From NCBI RefSeq assembly GCF_028882275.1, contig NZ_JARBUT010000018.1:1-64000 (forward strand): a DNA stretch of 64,000 nucleotides, given 5' to 3'. Below, in pieces: positions 8,063-17,533 of the stretch; the first letter of the stretch is position 1, and every line of letters begins with the position of its first letter. Both the position numbers and the translations under genes were made by a program. The notes beneath the pieces were generated by a model that saw nothing but the letters and a program-made list of their open reading frames with translations, did no database searches and had not been told where the DNA came from. The DNA comes from Nocardiopsis sp. N85 (GTDB lineage: Bacteria; Actinomycetota; Actinomycetes; Streptosporangiales; Streptosporangiaceae).

Positions 8063-8707
8063 GTGTTCCGACGTCGCTCCGCTTCCGCAGACACGGATTC
8101 GCAGTCCACCGAATCCGCCAGCCCCGAGGCCTCTGAGGCCACCCAACCTAAGGGATATACCCCCAAGAAGGGTGTCCCCACCCCAAAGCGCAGGGAATCA
8201 GAGCCCAACCCGCGCAAACCGATCAAGGCCCCGGAGACCCGCAAAGAGGCCTACCAGGCTTACCGCGCCCGTCTCGATCGTCAACGAGGCGTGAGCAAGG
8301 TCAGTTCCGGGGGCCTGAAGGGCGTTCCGCAGGACGAGGCCCGGTTCTACCGCCCGGCCGACCTCGGCCCGGCCCGCCGGTACGCCCGTGACCTGGTCGA
8401 CTCGCGCCGTTCGGCCAGCGAGTTCTTCCTGCCGTTCTCGATCGGCATCATCATGTTGCTCTTCATCCCCAACCCGATCTTCCAGATCGGCGTCGCCTAC
8501 GTCGCGTGGCCGCTGATGATGGTGACGCTGGTGGCCGAGGGCGTCTTCACCTCGCGGCGGGTCAAGCGCCTGACCGCCGAGCACTACCCGAACGACGATC
8601 TGCTGCGCGGCATCGGCTGGTACGCGACCATGCGCCAGCTCCAGTTCCGCCGGCTGCGTCTGCCCAAGCCCAAGGTGAAGGTCGGCGAGGCGCCCGTCCC
8701 GCACTGA
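8063..8707 (+). CDS. DUF3043 membrane protein
   Basis: 214 residues. The first half is a basic, Pro/Ser/Lys-rich cytoplasmic segment. Two adjacent membrane helices at about residues 125-165 (FLPFSIGIIMLLFIPNPIF then VAYVAWPLMMVTLVAEGVF) are followed by a basic tail with RRLRLPKPKVKVG. This is the actinobacterial DUF3043 family, function unknown. The GTG at 8063 is favoured because of the -10 hexamer; GTG at 8057 is an alternative. It is divergent from pspA, so the two share a 117-bp promoter region and possibly envelope-related control. Confidence 0.85.
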   Translation: MFRRRSASADTDSQSTESASPEASEATQPKGYTPKKGVPTPKRRESEPNPRKPIKAPETRKEAYQAYRARLDRQRGVSKVSSGGLKGVPQDEARFYRPADLGPARRYARDLVDSRRSASEFFLPFSIGIIMLLFIPNPIFQIGVAYVAWPLMMVTLVAEGVFTSRRVKRLTAEHYPNDDLLRGIGWYATMRQLQFRRLRLPKPKVKVGEAPVPH

Positions 8708-8740
8708 CCACGGGTGTTCGCATCCCCCTACGGCCACCCG

Positions 8741-8773
8741 GGGCCGGCGCCGAGCGCCGGCCCCCGACCTTTT
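8741..8773 (+). terminator. Intrinsic terminator after DUF3043 gene
   Basis: Perfect 10-bp GC stem GGGCCGGCGC / GCGCCGGCCC with a 3-nt loop, followed by TTTT at 8770-8773. Confidence 0.8.
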
Positions 8774-8854
8774 CCCGGCTTCCCGGCCCGCCGGAGGCAC
8801 GGGAGCGTTCCCAACGCGATCGGACGAACCTCGCGAACGGACACGATCTCCCAC

Positions 8855-8860
8855 TAGAGT
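8855..8860 (+). promoter_or_regulatory. -10 hexamer TAGAGT, leaderless start of aldo/keto reductase gene
   Basis: TAGAGT ends seven bases before the ATG at 8868; no ribosome-binding site in between. Confidence 0.55.
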
Positions 8861-8867
8861 GCTCGCC

Positions 8868-9872
8868 ATGGACTTTCGCCATCTGGGCACGAGCGGTCTC
8901 GTCGTCAGCGAGATCGCCTACGGCAACTGGATCACGCACGGTTCCCAGGTCGAGGAGGACGCGGCGGTCGCCTGCGTTCGCGCCGCCCTGGACGCCGGCA
9001 TCACCACGTTCGACACCGCGGACGTCTACGCCCGCGGCAAGGCCGAGGAGGTCCTCGGCCGGGCGCTGAAGGGCGAGCGCCGGGACGGTCTGGAGATCTT
9101 CTCCAAGGTCTACTGGCCGATGGGCCCGGGCAAGAACGACCGGGGCCTGTCCCGCAAGCACATCATCCGCGGCGTGGAGGACACCCTGCGCCGCCTGGGC
9201 ACCGACTACCTGGACCTGTACCAGGCCCACCGGTTCGACCACGGGGCCCCGCTGGAGGAGACCCTGCGCGCCTTCGAGGACCTGGTCCGCCAGGGCAAGG
9301 TGCTGCACGTGGGCGTCTCCGAGTGGAACGCCGAACAGATCGAGCGGGCCCTGAAGATCGCCGACGAGTCCGGGTTCGACCGCATCGTCTCCAACCAGCC
9401 GCAGTACAACATGCTGTGGCGGGTCATCGAGTCGGAGGTCGTCCCCCTGTCCCGCCGCGAGGGTCTGGGCCAGGTCGTGTGGTCGCCCATCGCCGGCGGC
9501 ATCCTCACCGGCAAGTACAAGCCGGGCGCGCCGCTGCCCGAGGGCACCCGGGCCACGGACCCCGACAGCAAGCACTTCATCGCCGACCGCGTCGACGACC
9601 GGGAGCTGCTGGAGCGGGTGCAGAACCTGGCCCCGATCGCCGCCGAGGCGGGTCTGAGCCTGCCCCAGCTCGCGGTCGCCTGGGTGTTGCAGAACGACAA
9701 CGTGTCCACCGCCATCATCGGCGCCTCCCGGCCCGAACAGGTGCAGGACAACGTCAAGGCGGCCGGGGTGACGCTGGACGCCGAACTGCTCGCCCGGATC
9801 GACGAGGTCCTCGGTGACAGCGTCGACCGCGACCCGACGCTCACCCGCAGCCCCGAGGACATCCGCGCCTGA
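8868..9872 (+). CDS. Aldo/keto reductase family protein
   Basis: 334 residues with the aldo/keto reductase (beta/alpha)8 barrel. Catalytic elements are in order: DTADVY with the Asp and Tyr (about residues 50-57), the Lys in IFSKVYWP, and the His in YLDLYQAHRFD. The C-terminal NADPH-binding segment is IIGASRPEQVQDN. Closest in style to AKR enzymes of the KvB/YghZ group, which reduce aldehydes and ketones; substrate unknown. A single-gene unit with terminators on both sides. Confidence 0.9.
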   Translation: MDFRHLGTSGLVVSEIAYGNWITHGSQVEEDAAVACVRAALDAGITTFDTADVYARGKAEEVLGRALKGERRDGLEIFSKVYWPMGPGKNDRGLSRKHIIRGVEDTLRRLGTDYLDLYQAHRFDHGAPLEETLRAFEDLVRQGKVLHVGVSEWNAEQIERALKIADESGFDRIVSNQPQYNMLWRVIESEVVPLSRREGLGQVVWSPIAGGILTGKYKPGAPLPEGTRATDPDSKHFIADRVDDRELLERVQNLAPIAAEAGLSLPQLAVAWVLQNDNVSTAIIGASRPEQVQDNVKAAGVTLDAELLARIDEVLGDSVDRDPTLTRSPEDIRA

Positions 9873-10023
9873 GGCCTGTTCTTCGTGTGCTCTTCCGTGG
9901 CCTGAGGTCGCGAGGCCGCCCACGGGGTTCTGGAGGCCGGCGGAGTGACCGTCCGAGGAACGAGGACGTTCACGCAGCGGCCGAAGGTTCCCGTTCCACG
10001 GGCACCCGAGACGACACGCGAGC

Positions 10024-10060
10024 ACGAAGCCCCGGCCCTCTCGGAGGGCCGGGGCTTCGT
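10024..10060. terminator. Bidirectional terminator between convergent genes
   Basis: Perfect 17-bp inverted repeat with a 3-nt loop (arms begin ACGAAGCCCCGG and end CCGGGGCTTCGT), between the aldo/keto reductase gene and the convergent 68-residue gene. Confidence 0.85.
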
Positions 10061-10066
10061 GTCATC

Positions 10067-10273
10067 TCATTCGGCGGGCTCCAGGGACATCGTGTAGACC
10101 TTCTGGTCGTCCTCCAGCAGGACGACCCGGTCCACCCCGCCCTCGGTGAGCTCCTGCCAGTTCTCGCCGAGCCAGCTCTCGGCGTCCCCGCGCGAGGTGA
10201 ACGACTCGGAGGGGAGGTCCCCCGCGAGCGCGTCGGCACCGTCGGCCTCGTGGTACCGCCAGGTCCACGCCAT
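10067..10273 (-). CDS. Small conserved actinobacterial protein
   Basis: 68 residues, beginning MAWTWRYHEADG, acidic and Trp-rich (ESWLGENWQEL), without membrane helix or cysteines. I recognise the MxWTWRYE-type start from small proteins encoded near cobU in other actinomycetes; no function is known. GAAAGGG precedes the ATG at 10273. It is convergent with the aldo/keto reductase gene and divergent from cobU across a 104-bp gap. Real gene judged by codon use, start context and conserved look. Confidence 0.75.
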   Translation of the reverse strand: MAWTWRYHEADGADALAGDLPSESFTSRGDAESWLGENWQELTEGGVDRVVLLEDDQKVYTMSLEPAE

Positions 10274-10377
10274 CGTCGAACGCCCTTTCCGTCGAGGAAG
10301 GTCGCGGCCTACGGGTCGCCGCGATCCCGTGCCGAGCTTAACCAAGCCTGGGCGGGGCATGCGGTTTACTTCTTCAG

Positions 10378-11475
10378 GTGCGAATCCGATTCTCGGGAAC
10401 GGCGGGCCACGCCGGTTGGCCCGCCCCTCAGTGCACCTGCTCCTCCTGCAACAAGGCCCAGGGGGAACGCCGGCTGCCCTTGCGCGTGACCGTCGACGAC
10501 CGGTTCCGGCTGCGCGAGAACGGCGCCGTGGGCCCGGTACCCCGGGAGTACTCGGTCAGCCGGACCTCCGACGGCGTCCTGGTCGAGAGCGCCGGCGGCG
10601 GGCGTCTGCTCTACGCCCGTTCCGTCCCCGGGCCGCTGCCCGCGGTGCCGCCGGTGGAGGCCGCCTCGGCCGGTCACGGGTTCGCCTCGGCCCCGCCCCA
10701 GCGGGTGGACATGGTCATCGTGGACGCGGCCCAGCGCCCGGAGACCATCGGCGAACTGCGCCGCAGCGGCGTGATCGGGGTGACCACCGCCGTCGTGGCG
10801 GTCGGGGGCGACCATCGGGTCCGATCCCCGCAGGAGTTCGCGCGGCGGGCCCTCCTGTGGGGCGCGTTCGCCCCAGGGGACGGTCACGTCATGTCGTGTC
10901 CGCCGGCGGTGTGGCCCGGGTCCCGGCCGCACGGCCCGCACCGGGTGCTCATCACGGGCGGGGCCCGCTCGGGCAAGTCCGTCGAGGCCGAACTGCGCCT
11001 GCTCACCGAACCGCAGGTGTCCTACGTGGCGACCGGGGAACCCTCGGACCCCGGCCGCGACGCCGAATGGGCGGAACGGGTGTCCGCGCACGTCGCCCGA
11101 AGACCCTGGTGGTGGACGACCGAGGAGACCCGTGATCTGTCCTCGCTGCTCGAACGGAGCCGGGGCGCGGTCCTCATCGACTGTCTGGGCACCTGGCTGA
11201 CCGCGATCATGGGGAAGCACGGCCTGTGGGAGGAGGACCCGCCGGTCGACGCCGAGGAACGGGTCGAGGCCGAGGTCCACTCCCTGTTGGAGGCCTGGCG
11301 GGCCACCCGGGCCTACGTGGTGGCCGTGACCAACGAGGTCGGTTCGGGCGTGGTGCCCGCGACCCGGTCGGGCCGCCTGTTCCGCGATCACCTGGGACGG
11401 CTCAACCAGTGGGTGGGGGCCGAGTCGGAGGAGGTCGTCCTGGTCACGGCCGGCCGTGTACTGGAGTTGCCGTGA
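10378..11475 (+). CDS. cobU: CobU-type adenosylcobinamide kinase/guanylyltransferase with long N-terminal extension
   Basis: 365 residues. The C-terminal 175 or so are CobU, which phosphorylates adenosylcobinamide and transfers GMP to it during B12 nucleotide-loop assembly. The P-loop GGARSGKS is at residues 194-201, and the family motifs VSYVATGEP and IDCLGTWLTAIM are present. The first 190 or so residues resemble the N-terminus of PhnP-like metallo-beta-lactamase proteins (SGTAGHAGWPAPQCTCSSC) but lack the HxHxDH zinc motif. The start is GTG at 10378. The stop overlaps cobS (GTGA), so both steps of the same pathway are coupled. Confidence 0.88.
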   Translation: MRIRFSGTAGHAGWPAPQCTCSSCNKAQGERRLPLRVTVDDRFRLRENGAVGPVPREYSVSRTSDGVLVESAGGGRLLYARSVPGPLPAVPPVEAASAGHGFASAPPQRVDMVIVDAAQRPETIGELRRSGVIGVTTAVVAVGGDHRVRSPQEFARRALLWGAFAPGDGHVMSCPPAVWPGSRPHGPHRVLITGGARSGKSVEAELRLLTEPQVSYVATGEPSDPGRDAEWAERVSAHVARRPWWWTTEETRDLSSLLERSRGAVLIDCLGTWLTAIMGKHGLWEEDPPVDAEERVEAEVHSLLEAWRATRAYVVAVTNEVGSGVVPATRSGRLFRDHLGRLNQWVGAESEEVVLVTAGRVLELP

Positions 11476-12260
11476 GGGGTGCCGTCGGTGCCGGGGCCCG
11501 TCTGGCGGTGGGGACGCTCACGGTGTTCCCGGTCCGGGTGGAGCGGGTGGATCGCGTCACGGCCGGGTCGGCGATGCTGTGGGCGCCCGGGGTGGGGGCC
11601 CTGCTGGGGGCGCTGACCGGTGCGGTGGCGGTGCTCGGGACGTGGTCGGGACTGCCGACCGCGCTGGCCGCGCTGCTGGGGGTGGGCGCGGCCGCGCTGC
11701 TCACCCGGGGGCTGCACCTGGACGGGTTGGCCGATCTGGCCGACGGTCTGGGCAGTGCCCGGCCGGCCGAGGGGGCGCTGGAGGTGATGCGCCGTTCCGA
11801 CATCGGGCCGTTCGGTGTGATCACCCTGCTCGTGGTGCTGGGCGCGCAGACGCTGGCCCTGGGCGGGTTGGCGGAGGCCTCTCCGTGGGCGGCCCTGGCG
11901 GGCGCGACGGTGGCGGGCGCCGCGGGACGGTTGGCGATCACGTGGGCGTGCACGCCCGGGGTGCCCGCGGCACGGCCGGAGGGACTGGGCGCGTTGGTGG
12001 CCGGGACGGTCCCGGTGGCGGGCGCCGTGGCGGCGAGCGCGGGCGCGGTGGCACTGTGCGCCCTGGGACTGGTCCGCTCCCCCGGTTTCGCGGTGGCCTG
12101 CGCGGTGGCGCTCGCGGTCGGTTCGACGGCGGCGGTCCTGTTGCGACGGCGTGCCGTGCGCCGGTTGGGCGGTGTCACCGGGGACGTGCTGGGCGCGTTG
12201 TCCGAGACGGGGGCGACGGCGACGCTGATCGTGGCCGCGGGGGCCGTCGCGTGGGTGTGA
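11472..12260 (+). CDS. cobS: Adenosylcobinamide-GDP ribazoletransferase
   Basis: 262 residues, a polytopic membrane enzyme that joins alpha-ribazole to adenosylcobinamide-GDP to make cobalamin. The signature HLDGLADLADGLG is at about residues 78-90, and the sequence is otherwise Ala/Gly/Val/Leu-rich membrane helices (about six). The GTG start at 11472 overlaps the cobU stop by four bases. No cobT follows; a 299-bp gap without a clear gene separates it from pepA. Confidence 0.93.
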   Translation: MRGAVGAGARLAVGTLTVFPVRVERVDRVTAGSAMLWAPGVGALLGALTGAVAVLGTWSGLPTALAALLGVGAAALLTRGLHLDGLADLADGLGSARPAEGALEVMRRSDIGPFGVITLLVVLGAQTLALGGLAEASPWAALAGATVAGAAGRLAITWACTPGVPAARPEGLGALVAGTVPVAGAVAASAGAVALCALGLVRSPGFAVACAVALAVGSTAAVLLRRRAVRRLGGVTGDVLGALSETGATATLIVAAGAVAWV

Positions 12261-12546
12261 GTCCGGAGGCGGCGCCCCACCGGGCTTTTTGTACCGATGG
12301 GTAGCATCAGCACGCGCACAATGTAGCCATCATCACATTTCTTCACACGAGGTTTCACCGATACCCACCTCGGGCACCGCGCCGCCCTCCCCGCGCCCCC
12401 GTGCGACACCTCCGGTCGGCGTCCAGAGGCGCCCTCTCGGCCCGGCCGGACCGGGGCCGATCCCGGACACCCCCGGAGTCCGCGCCGCACCCGGGGGCGC
12501 TCTCGCACCCCGGGGTGCCACGTCACCGAGCGGAGCACGAGGCGAC

Positions 12547-12552
12547 TAGCAT
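12547..12552 (+). promoter_or_regulatory. -10 hexamer TAGCAT, leaderless start of pepA
   Basis: TAGCAT ends seven bases before the GTG at 12560. Confidence 0.5.
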
Positions 12553-12559
12553 CGTGGAT

Positions 12560-14074
12560 GTGAGCACGACGTTGTCAGTACACACGGAGTCCCCCAGTTC
12601 GCTCGACGCCGACGCCCTCGTCGTCGGTTACCACTCCGGGGGCGACGCCCCGGAACCCGCGTCGGGCGCTCATGACGTCGACGCCGCCTTCTCCGGCGGC
12701 CTCGCCCGGACCCTGTCGCTCCTGGGAGCGAGCGGCGCCGCCGAGGAGGTGCGCACCCTCGCCTCCCTCGGAGCCGTCACGGCCCCGGTGATCGTCACGG
12801 TCGGTCTCGGCCCCGCGCCCGCCGACGGTCCGGTCGACCCCGACGTCCTCGCCCGCGCCGCGGGCGCGGCCCTGCGCGCCCTCAACGCCCGACCGGAGGG
12901 TGCCGGGCGCGTCATCCTGGCCCTGCCCTCCGACACCGCCGCCGAGGCCGGAGCCGTCGCGGTCGGCGCCCGCCTGGGCACCTACTCCTTCGACCGGTAC
13001 CGCACCGGTGAGAAGGCCGAGAAGAAGGCCGCCCGCCCCGACGTCGAACTGCTCCTCGTGAGCGGTGCCGAGGACGCCCCGGCCGCCGTCGAGCGCGCCG
13101 CCGTCCTGGCCGACGCGGTCGACCTGACCCGCGACCTGGTCAACACCGCGCCCTCGGACCTGGTCCCCGAGGACCTGGCCGCGGCCGCCCAGGAGATCGC
13201 CAAGCAGGCCGGTCTGGACATCGAGGTCCTCGACGAGCAGGCGCTCGCCGAGGGCGGCTACGGCGGCCTGACCGGTGTCGGCCAGGGTTCGGCCAACCCG
13301 CCGCGCCTGGTCCGCCTGTCCCACACCCACCCGGAGGCCACCCGCACGATCGCCTTCGTCGGCAAGGGCATCACCTTCGACTCCGGCGGCCTGTCCCTCA
13401 AGCCGGCCGGCGGCATGGACGCGATGAAATCCGACATGGCCGGCGCCGCCTCCGTGCTCGCCGCCATGCGGGCCATCTCCTCCCTGGGCCTGAAGGTCGA
13501 TGTCGTCGGTTACCTGGCCGTCGCCGAGAACATGCCCAGCGGCAACGCCCAGCGTCCCTCCGACGTCCTGAGCATCTACGGCGGCAAGACCGTCGAGGTC
13601 CTCAACACCGACGCCGAGGGCCGCCTGGTCATGGCCGACGCCCTGGTCCGCGCCCAGGAGGACGACCCCGACCTGGTCGTGGACATCGCCACGCTGACCG
13701 GCGCCCAGATGGTCGCGCTCGGCACCCGCGTGTTCGCGGTCATGGCCAACGACGACGACGCGCGCGAGCGGATCGTCGCCGCGGCCGGCGAGGAGGGCGA
13801 GGCCGCCTGGCCGATGCCCCTGCCCGCCGAGCTGCGCGCCGGCCTGGACTCCTCGGTCGCCGACATCGCCAACGTGGCGGGCGAACGCTGGGGCGGCATG
13901 CTCTCCGCCGGTGTCTTCCTCAAGGAGTTCATCGGCGAGAACGTCACGTGGGCCCACCTGGACATCGCCGGCCCGTCCTTCAACCAGGGCGGACCGCACG
14001 GGTACACCCCCAAGGGCGGCACCGGCGCCGGCACCCGGACCCTGATCCGGATCGCCGAGACCTACGCCGAATAG
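12560..14074 (+). CDS. pepA: Leucyl aminopeptidase (M17)
   Basis: 504 residues, cytoplasmic dizinc aminopeptidase that releases N-terminal residues from peptides. The M17 signature NTDAEGRL is at about residues 354-361. The metal and substrate site KGITFDSGGLSLKP lies at about residues 269-282. The start is GTG at 12560 rather than earlier in-frame codons, because a -10 hexamer sits just upstream and the N-terminus then matches family length. In Streptomyces the same gene precedes lpd. Confidence 0.94.
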   Translation: MSTTLSVHTESPSSLDADALVVGYHSGGDAPEPASGAHDVDAAFSGGLARTLSLLGASGAAEEVRTLASLGAVTAPVIVTVGLGPAPADGPVDPDVLARAAGAALRALNARPEGAGRVILALPSDTAAEAGAVAVGARLGTYSFDRYRTGEKAEKKAARPDVELLLVSGAEDAPAAVERAAVLADAVDLTRDLVNTAPSDLVPEDLAAAAQEIAKQAGLDIEVLDEQALAEGGYGGLTGVGQGSANPPRLVRLSHTHPEATRTIAFVGKGITFDSGGLSLKPAGGMDAMKSDMAGAASVLAAMRAISSLGLKVDVVGYLAVAENMPSGNAQRPSDVLSIYGGKTVEVLNTDAEGRLVMADALVRAQEDDPDLVVDIATLTGAQMVALGTRVFAVMANDDDARERIVAAAGEEGEAAWPMPLPAELRAGLDSSVADIANVAGERWGGMLSAGVFLKEFIGENVTWAHLDIAGPSFNQGGPHGYTPKGGTGAGTRTLIRIAETYAE

Positions 14075-14082
14075 TTCCACCC

Positions 14083-14123
14083 CGGGGCGGGCGGCGCTCC
14101 ATGAGCCCGCGCCGCCCGCCCCG
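14083..14123 (+). terminator. Hairpin after pepA
   Basis: Perfect 15-bp stem CGGGGCGGGCGGCGC / GCGCCGCCCGCCCCG, 11-nt loop, between pepA and lpd. Confidence 0.7.
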
Positions 14124-14203
14124 ACCGCGGACCCCGCAGGGACTCCCCGATCCGCGGTCCCACCACCTGAATCACCAGCCACCACAACAAGGAGTTCGTT
14201 CCC

Positions 14204-15580
14204 GTGAGTGAGAGCGGCGGCACCTTCGACCTCGTCGTCCTTGGCGGCGGCAGCGGCGGCTACGCGGCGGCACTGCGCGCCGCGGAGCTCGACATGAGCG
14301 TCGTGCTGATCGAAAAGGACAAGCTCGGCGGCACCTGCCTGCACCGTGGCTGCATCCCCACCAAGGCCCTCCTGCACTCGGCCGAGGTCGCCGACTCCGC
14401 CAAGGAGAGCGAGAACTTCGGTGTCAAGGCCACCTTCGAGGGCATCGACATCGAGGCCGTGCACAAGTACAAGGACAAGGTGATCAACGGCCTGTACAAG
14501 GGCCTCAGCGGGCTGATCAAGTCCCGCAAGATCACCGTCGTCGAGGGCGAGGGCCGCCTCACCGGCAAGGACGAGGTCACCGTCGGCGACGCCGTCTACA
14601 AGGGTGGGAACATCCTCCTCGCCACCGGCTCCAAGCCCAAGACCCTGGGCCTGGACATCGACGGCGAGAAGGTCATGACCAGCGACCAGGCCCTGGGCCT
14701 GGACCACGTCCCCGCCTCCGTGATCGTCCTGGGCGGCGGCGTCATCGGCGTGGAGTTCGCCAGCGTGTGGCGCTCCTACGGCGCCGAGGTCACCATCGTC
14801 GAGGCCCTGCCGCACCTGGTCCCGGTCGAGGAGGAGTCCAGCTCCAAGCTGCTGGAGCGCGCCTTCCGCAAGCGCGGCATCAAGTACGAGCTGGGCACCC
14901 CCTTCGAGTCGGTCAAGACCACCGACTCCGGTGTCACCGTCACCCTCAAGGGCGGCAAGACCCTCGAAGCCGAGGTGCTGCTGGTCGCCATCGGCCGCGG
15001 CCCCGTCTCCGAGGGCCTGGGCTACGAGGAGCAGGGGATCACCCTGGACCGCGGCTTCGTCACCGTGGACGAGAACCTGCACACCGGCGTCGGGAACATC
15101 TACGCCGCCGGCGACCTGATCCCCACCCTCCAGCTGGCCCACGTCGGCTTCGCCGAGGGCATCTTCGTCGCCGAGCACATCGCCGGTCTCAACCCGGCCG
15201 CCATCGACTACGACGGCGTCCCCCGCGTGACCTACTGCGAGCCCGAGGTCGCCTCCGTGGGCCTGACCACCAAGGCCGCCGAGGAGCGCGGTCTGGAGGT
15301 CGTCGAGATGAACTACAACCTGGCGGGCAACGGCAAGAGCCAGATCCTCCAGACCCAGGGCGCCGTCAAGGTCATCGCCGAGAAGGACGGCCCCGTGCTG
15401 GGCGTCCACATGGTGGGCAGCCGCGTCGGCGAACTCATCGCCGAGGGGCAGCTCATCTACAACTGGGAGGCCCTGCCCTCCGAGGTGGCCCAGCTCATCC
15501 ACCCGCACCCGAGCCAATCGGAGGCGCTGGGCGAAGCGCATCTCGCGCTGGCGGGCAAGCCGCTCCACGTCCACGACTGA
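14204..15580 (+). CDS. lpd: Dihydrolipoyl dehydrogenase (E3)
   Basis: 458 residues, the FAD disulfide oxidoreductase that re-oxidises dihydrolipoyl groups of 2-oxoacid dehydrogenases. The FAD-binding [15 protein letters not shown] is at the N-terminus and the redox-active disulfide is in [15 protein letters not shown]. The NAD-binding motif is [15 protein letters not shown], and the C-terminal active-site HPHPSQSEA supplies the catalytic His. The GTG at 14204 has AAGGAG upstream. It sits directly before the lipoylated E2, whose lipoyl arms are its substrate. Confidence 0.96.
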   Translation: MSESGGTFDLVVLGGGSGGYAAALRAAELDMSVVLIEKDKLGGTCLHRGCIPTKALLHSAEVADSAKESENFGVKATFEGIDIEAVHKYKDKVINGLYKGLSGLIKSRKITVVEGEGRLTGKDEVTVGDAVYKGGNILLATGSKPKTLGLDIDGEKVMTSDQALGLDHVPASVIVLGGGVIGVEFASVWRSYGAEVTIVEALPHLVPVEEESSSKLLERAFRKRGIKYELGTPFESVKTTDSGVTVTLKGGKTLEAEVLLVAIGRGPVSEGLGYEEQGITLDRGFVTVDENLHTGVGNIYAAGDLIPTLQLAHVGFAEGIFVAEHIAGLNPAAIDYDGVPRVTYCEPEVASVGLTTKAAEERGLEVVEMNYNLAGNGKSQILQTQGAVKVIAEKDGPVLGVHMVGSRVGELIAEGQLIYNWEALPSEVAQLIHPHPSQSEALGEAHLALAGKPLHVHD

Positions 15581-15587
15581 CCGCACC

Positions 15588-15614
15588 CGGGGGCGGGCCC
15601 ACGGCCCGCCCCCG
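15588..15614 (+). terminator. Hairpin between lpd and sucB
   Basis: 12-bp GC stem CGGGGGCGGGCC / GGCCCGCCCCCG in the 104-bp lpd-sucB gap. It may attenuate rather than fully stop transcription, since the two products act together. Confidence 0.55.
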
Positions 15615-15684
15615 TCGCCGTACGACCGCGCTGCCCATCAACGGGATCGGGCAGAACACCGCGCCCATATCCAACGAGGAACCC

Positions 15685-17457
15685 ATGCCGACATCCGTTT
15701 CCATGCCCGCCCTGGGTGAGAGCGTCACCGAGGGAACCGTGACCCAGTGGCTGAAGAACGTGGGCGACACCGTCGAGGTCGACGAGCCGCTCCTTGAGGT
15801 GTCCACCGACAAGGTGGACACCGAGATCCCGTCCCCGGTCGCGGGCGTGCTCACCAAGATCCTCGTCCAGGAGGACGAGACCGTGGAGATCGGCGCGGAG
15901 ATCGCCGTCATCGGCGGTGAGGGCGAGGACGCCGAGGCCCCGGCCCCCGCCGCCGAGGAGGAGCAGGCCGAGCCCGAGCCGCAGCCCGAACCCGAGCAGA
16001 AGGCCGCCGAGCCCGAACCCGAACCCGAGCCGGACCCCGAGGCCGCCGCCCCCGACGCCCCGGTCGCCACCGGACCCGAGACCTCGGTGACCATGCCGGC
16101 CCTGGGTGAGAGCGTCACCGAGGGTACTGTCACCCAGTGGCTGAAGAACGTGGGCGACGCCGTCGAGGTCGACGAGCCGCTCCTTGAGGTCTCCACCGAC
16201 AAGGTGGACACCGAGATCCCGTCCCCGGTCGCGGGCGTGCTCACCCAGATCCTCGTCCAGGAGGACGAGACCGTGGAGATCGGTGCCCGGATCGCCGTCA
16301 TCGGCGGTGAGGGCGGCGAGGGGGCCGCTCCCTCCGAGACCCCGGCCGAACCGCCGACCCCCACCACCTCGGAAGCGGCGACCACGGCCAAGGCCGCCGA
16401 GCCCGAGCCCGAGCCCGCACCGAAGCCCACCCCTGAGCCGGCGCCCGCCGCCCACGGCACCGGGGACGAGAGCCCCTCGGTGGACATCGGGACCCTGAGC
16501 GGGACCGGCCCCTCGGGGACCGACGCCGGCGTCGAGGGTTACGTGACCCCGCTGGTCCGCAAGCTCGCCGCCGAACACCGCGTGGACCTGGGCCGGGTGC
16601 GCGGCACCGGCGTCGGCGGTCGCATCCGCAAGCAGGACGTGCTCAAGGCCGCGGAGGAGCTCAAGGCCGCCTCCGCGCGCGCCGCCGCTCCCACCACGCC
16701 GTCCTCGGCTCCGCGCGAGCAGGCCGATGACGACCTCGCGCTGCGCGGTCGTACCGAGAAGCTGAGCCGGCTGCGTCGGTACATCGCCGACAGCATGGTG
16801 GAGTCCCTGCACGTCTCGGCGACGACCACCCAGGTCACCGAGGTGGACGTCACCAAGATCGCGCGACTGCGCGAGCGGGCCGCCGAGCACGGCGGATCGG
16901 CCCCGGACTTCTTCGCCTTCTTCGCCCTGGCCACCGTGGAGGCGCTGCGCGCCCACCCCAAGCTCAACGCGGTGATCGACGCGGACGGGCAGGAGGTGAC
17001 CTACCACGACGTCGAGAACCTGGGCGTGTCGGTGGACACGGAGCGCGGTCTGCTCGTCCCGGTGGTCAAGGACGCGGGCAAGCTGAACCTCGGCGGTCTG
17101 GCCGGCAGCATCGCCGACCTGACCGAGCGGGCCCACACCGGCCGGCTGGGCCCGGACGAGCTGGGCGGGGGCACGTTCACCCTCACCGAGACCGGTGGTT
17201 CCGGGGCGCTGTTCGGCACCCCGATCATCAACCAGCCCCAGGTCGCGATCCTGGGCACCGGCGCGGTCGTCAAGCGGCCGGTCGTGGTCGAGGACCCGGC
17301 CATGGGCGGTGAGGTGATCGCCGTGCGTTCGATGGTGTACCTGTCGCTGGCCGTCGACCACCGTCTGATCGACGGGGCCGACGCCGGCCGCTTCCTCCAG
17401 GCGGTGAAGAGCCGGCTGGAGGAGGGCGAGTTCGAGACCGAGATCGGTCTGGGCTGA
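15685..17457 (+). CDS. sucB: Dihydrolipoamide acyltransferase (E2) with two lipoyl domains
   Basis: 590 residues. Order: lipoyl domain 1 (about residues 3-80), a Pro/Glu/Ala-rich linker, lipoyl domain 2 (about 133-210), a second linker, the E3-binding domain ([12 protein letters not shown]...[12 protein letters not shown], about 285-325), then the CoA-acyltransferase core with the catalytic [11 protein letters not shown]. Each lipoyl domain has the DKVDTEI acceptor lysine. Actinobacterial annotations call it SucB (2-oxoglutarate) or DlaT (pyruvate); in mycobacteria the homologue serves pyruvate dehydrogenase, so the substrate is uncertain. GAGGA precedes the ATG at 15685. Confidence 0.94.
   Translation: MPTSVSMPALGESVTEGTVTQWLKNVGDTVEVDEPLLEVSTDKVDTEIPSPVAGVLTKILVQEDETVEIGAEIAVIGGEGEDAEAPAPAAEEEQAEPEPQPEPEQKAAEPEPEPEPDPEAAAPDAPVATGPETSVTMPALGESVTEGTVTQWLKNVGDAVEVDEPLLEVSTDKVDTEIPSPVAGVLTQILVQEDETVEIGARIAVIGGEGGEGAAPSETPAEPPTPTTSEAATTAKAAEPEPEPAPKPTPEPAPAAHGTGDESPSVDIGTLSGTGPSGTDAGVEGYVTPLVRKLAAEHRVDLGRVRGTGVGGRIRKQDVLKAAEELKAASARAAAPTTPSSAPREQADDDLALRGRTEKLSRLRRYIADSMVESLHVSATTTQVTEVDVTKIARLRERAAEHGGSAPDFFAFFALATVEALRAHPKLNAVIDADGQEVTYHDVENLGVSVDTERGLLVPVVKDAGKLNLGGLAGSIADLTERAHTGRLGPDELGGGTFTLTETGGSGALFGTPIINQPQVAILGTGAVVKRPVVVEDPAMGGEVIAVRSMVYLSLAVDHRLIDGADAGRFLQAVKSRLEEGEFETEIGLG
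15703..15925 (+). repeat. Direct repeat copy 1: first lipoyl-domain coding segment
   Basis: 223-nt segment encoding lipoyl domain 1. It is nearly identical at DNA level to the segment 390 nt downstream (about 11 differences). Confidence 0.9.
16093..16315 (+). repeat. Direct repeat copy 2: second lipoyl-domain coding segment
   Basis: 223-nt segment encoding lipoyl domain 2; partner of 15703-15925. Differences cluster at the two ends and the middle is almost unchanged, including synonymous sites. Confidence 0.9.
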
Positions 17458-17471
17458 GTCGCCGCCGCATC

Positions 17472-17515
17472 ACGCCGAAGGGCCGGACGCCGTACGGTGT
17501 CCGGCCCTTCGGCGT
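17472..17515 (+). terminator. Terminator after sucB
   Basis: Perfect 17-bp stem from ACGCCGAAGGGCC to GGCCCTTCGGCGT, 10-nt loop. Confidence 0.8.
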
Positions 17516-17533
17516 CGGTGAGATCACATCCAC

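Noticed and set aside
10274-10377. Cobalamin riboswitch before cobU
   Set aside because: The gap is only 104 bp and shows no B12-box-like sequence or the expected pairing elements.
12289-12549. 86-codon plus-strand frame between cobS and pepA
   Set aside because: Pro/Arg-rich, no ribosome-binding site, and its end is the pepA promoter region. No protein similarity recognised.
12575-15586. Minus-strand 1003-codon open frame antisense to pepA and lpd
   Set aside because: It is the shadow of two well-identified plus-strand genes in GC-rich DNA. Its translation is Gly/Val/Asp-rich with no domain and no ribosome-binding site.
15457-17361. Minus-strand 634-codon open frame over sucB
   Set aside because: Mirrors the repeated lipoyl and linker coding; no start context and no recognisable protein.
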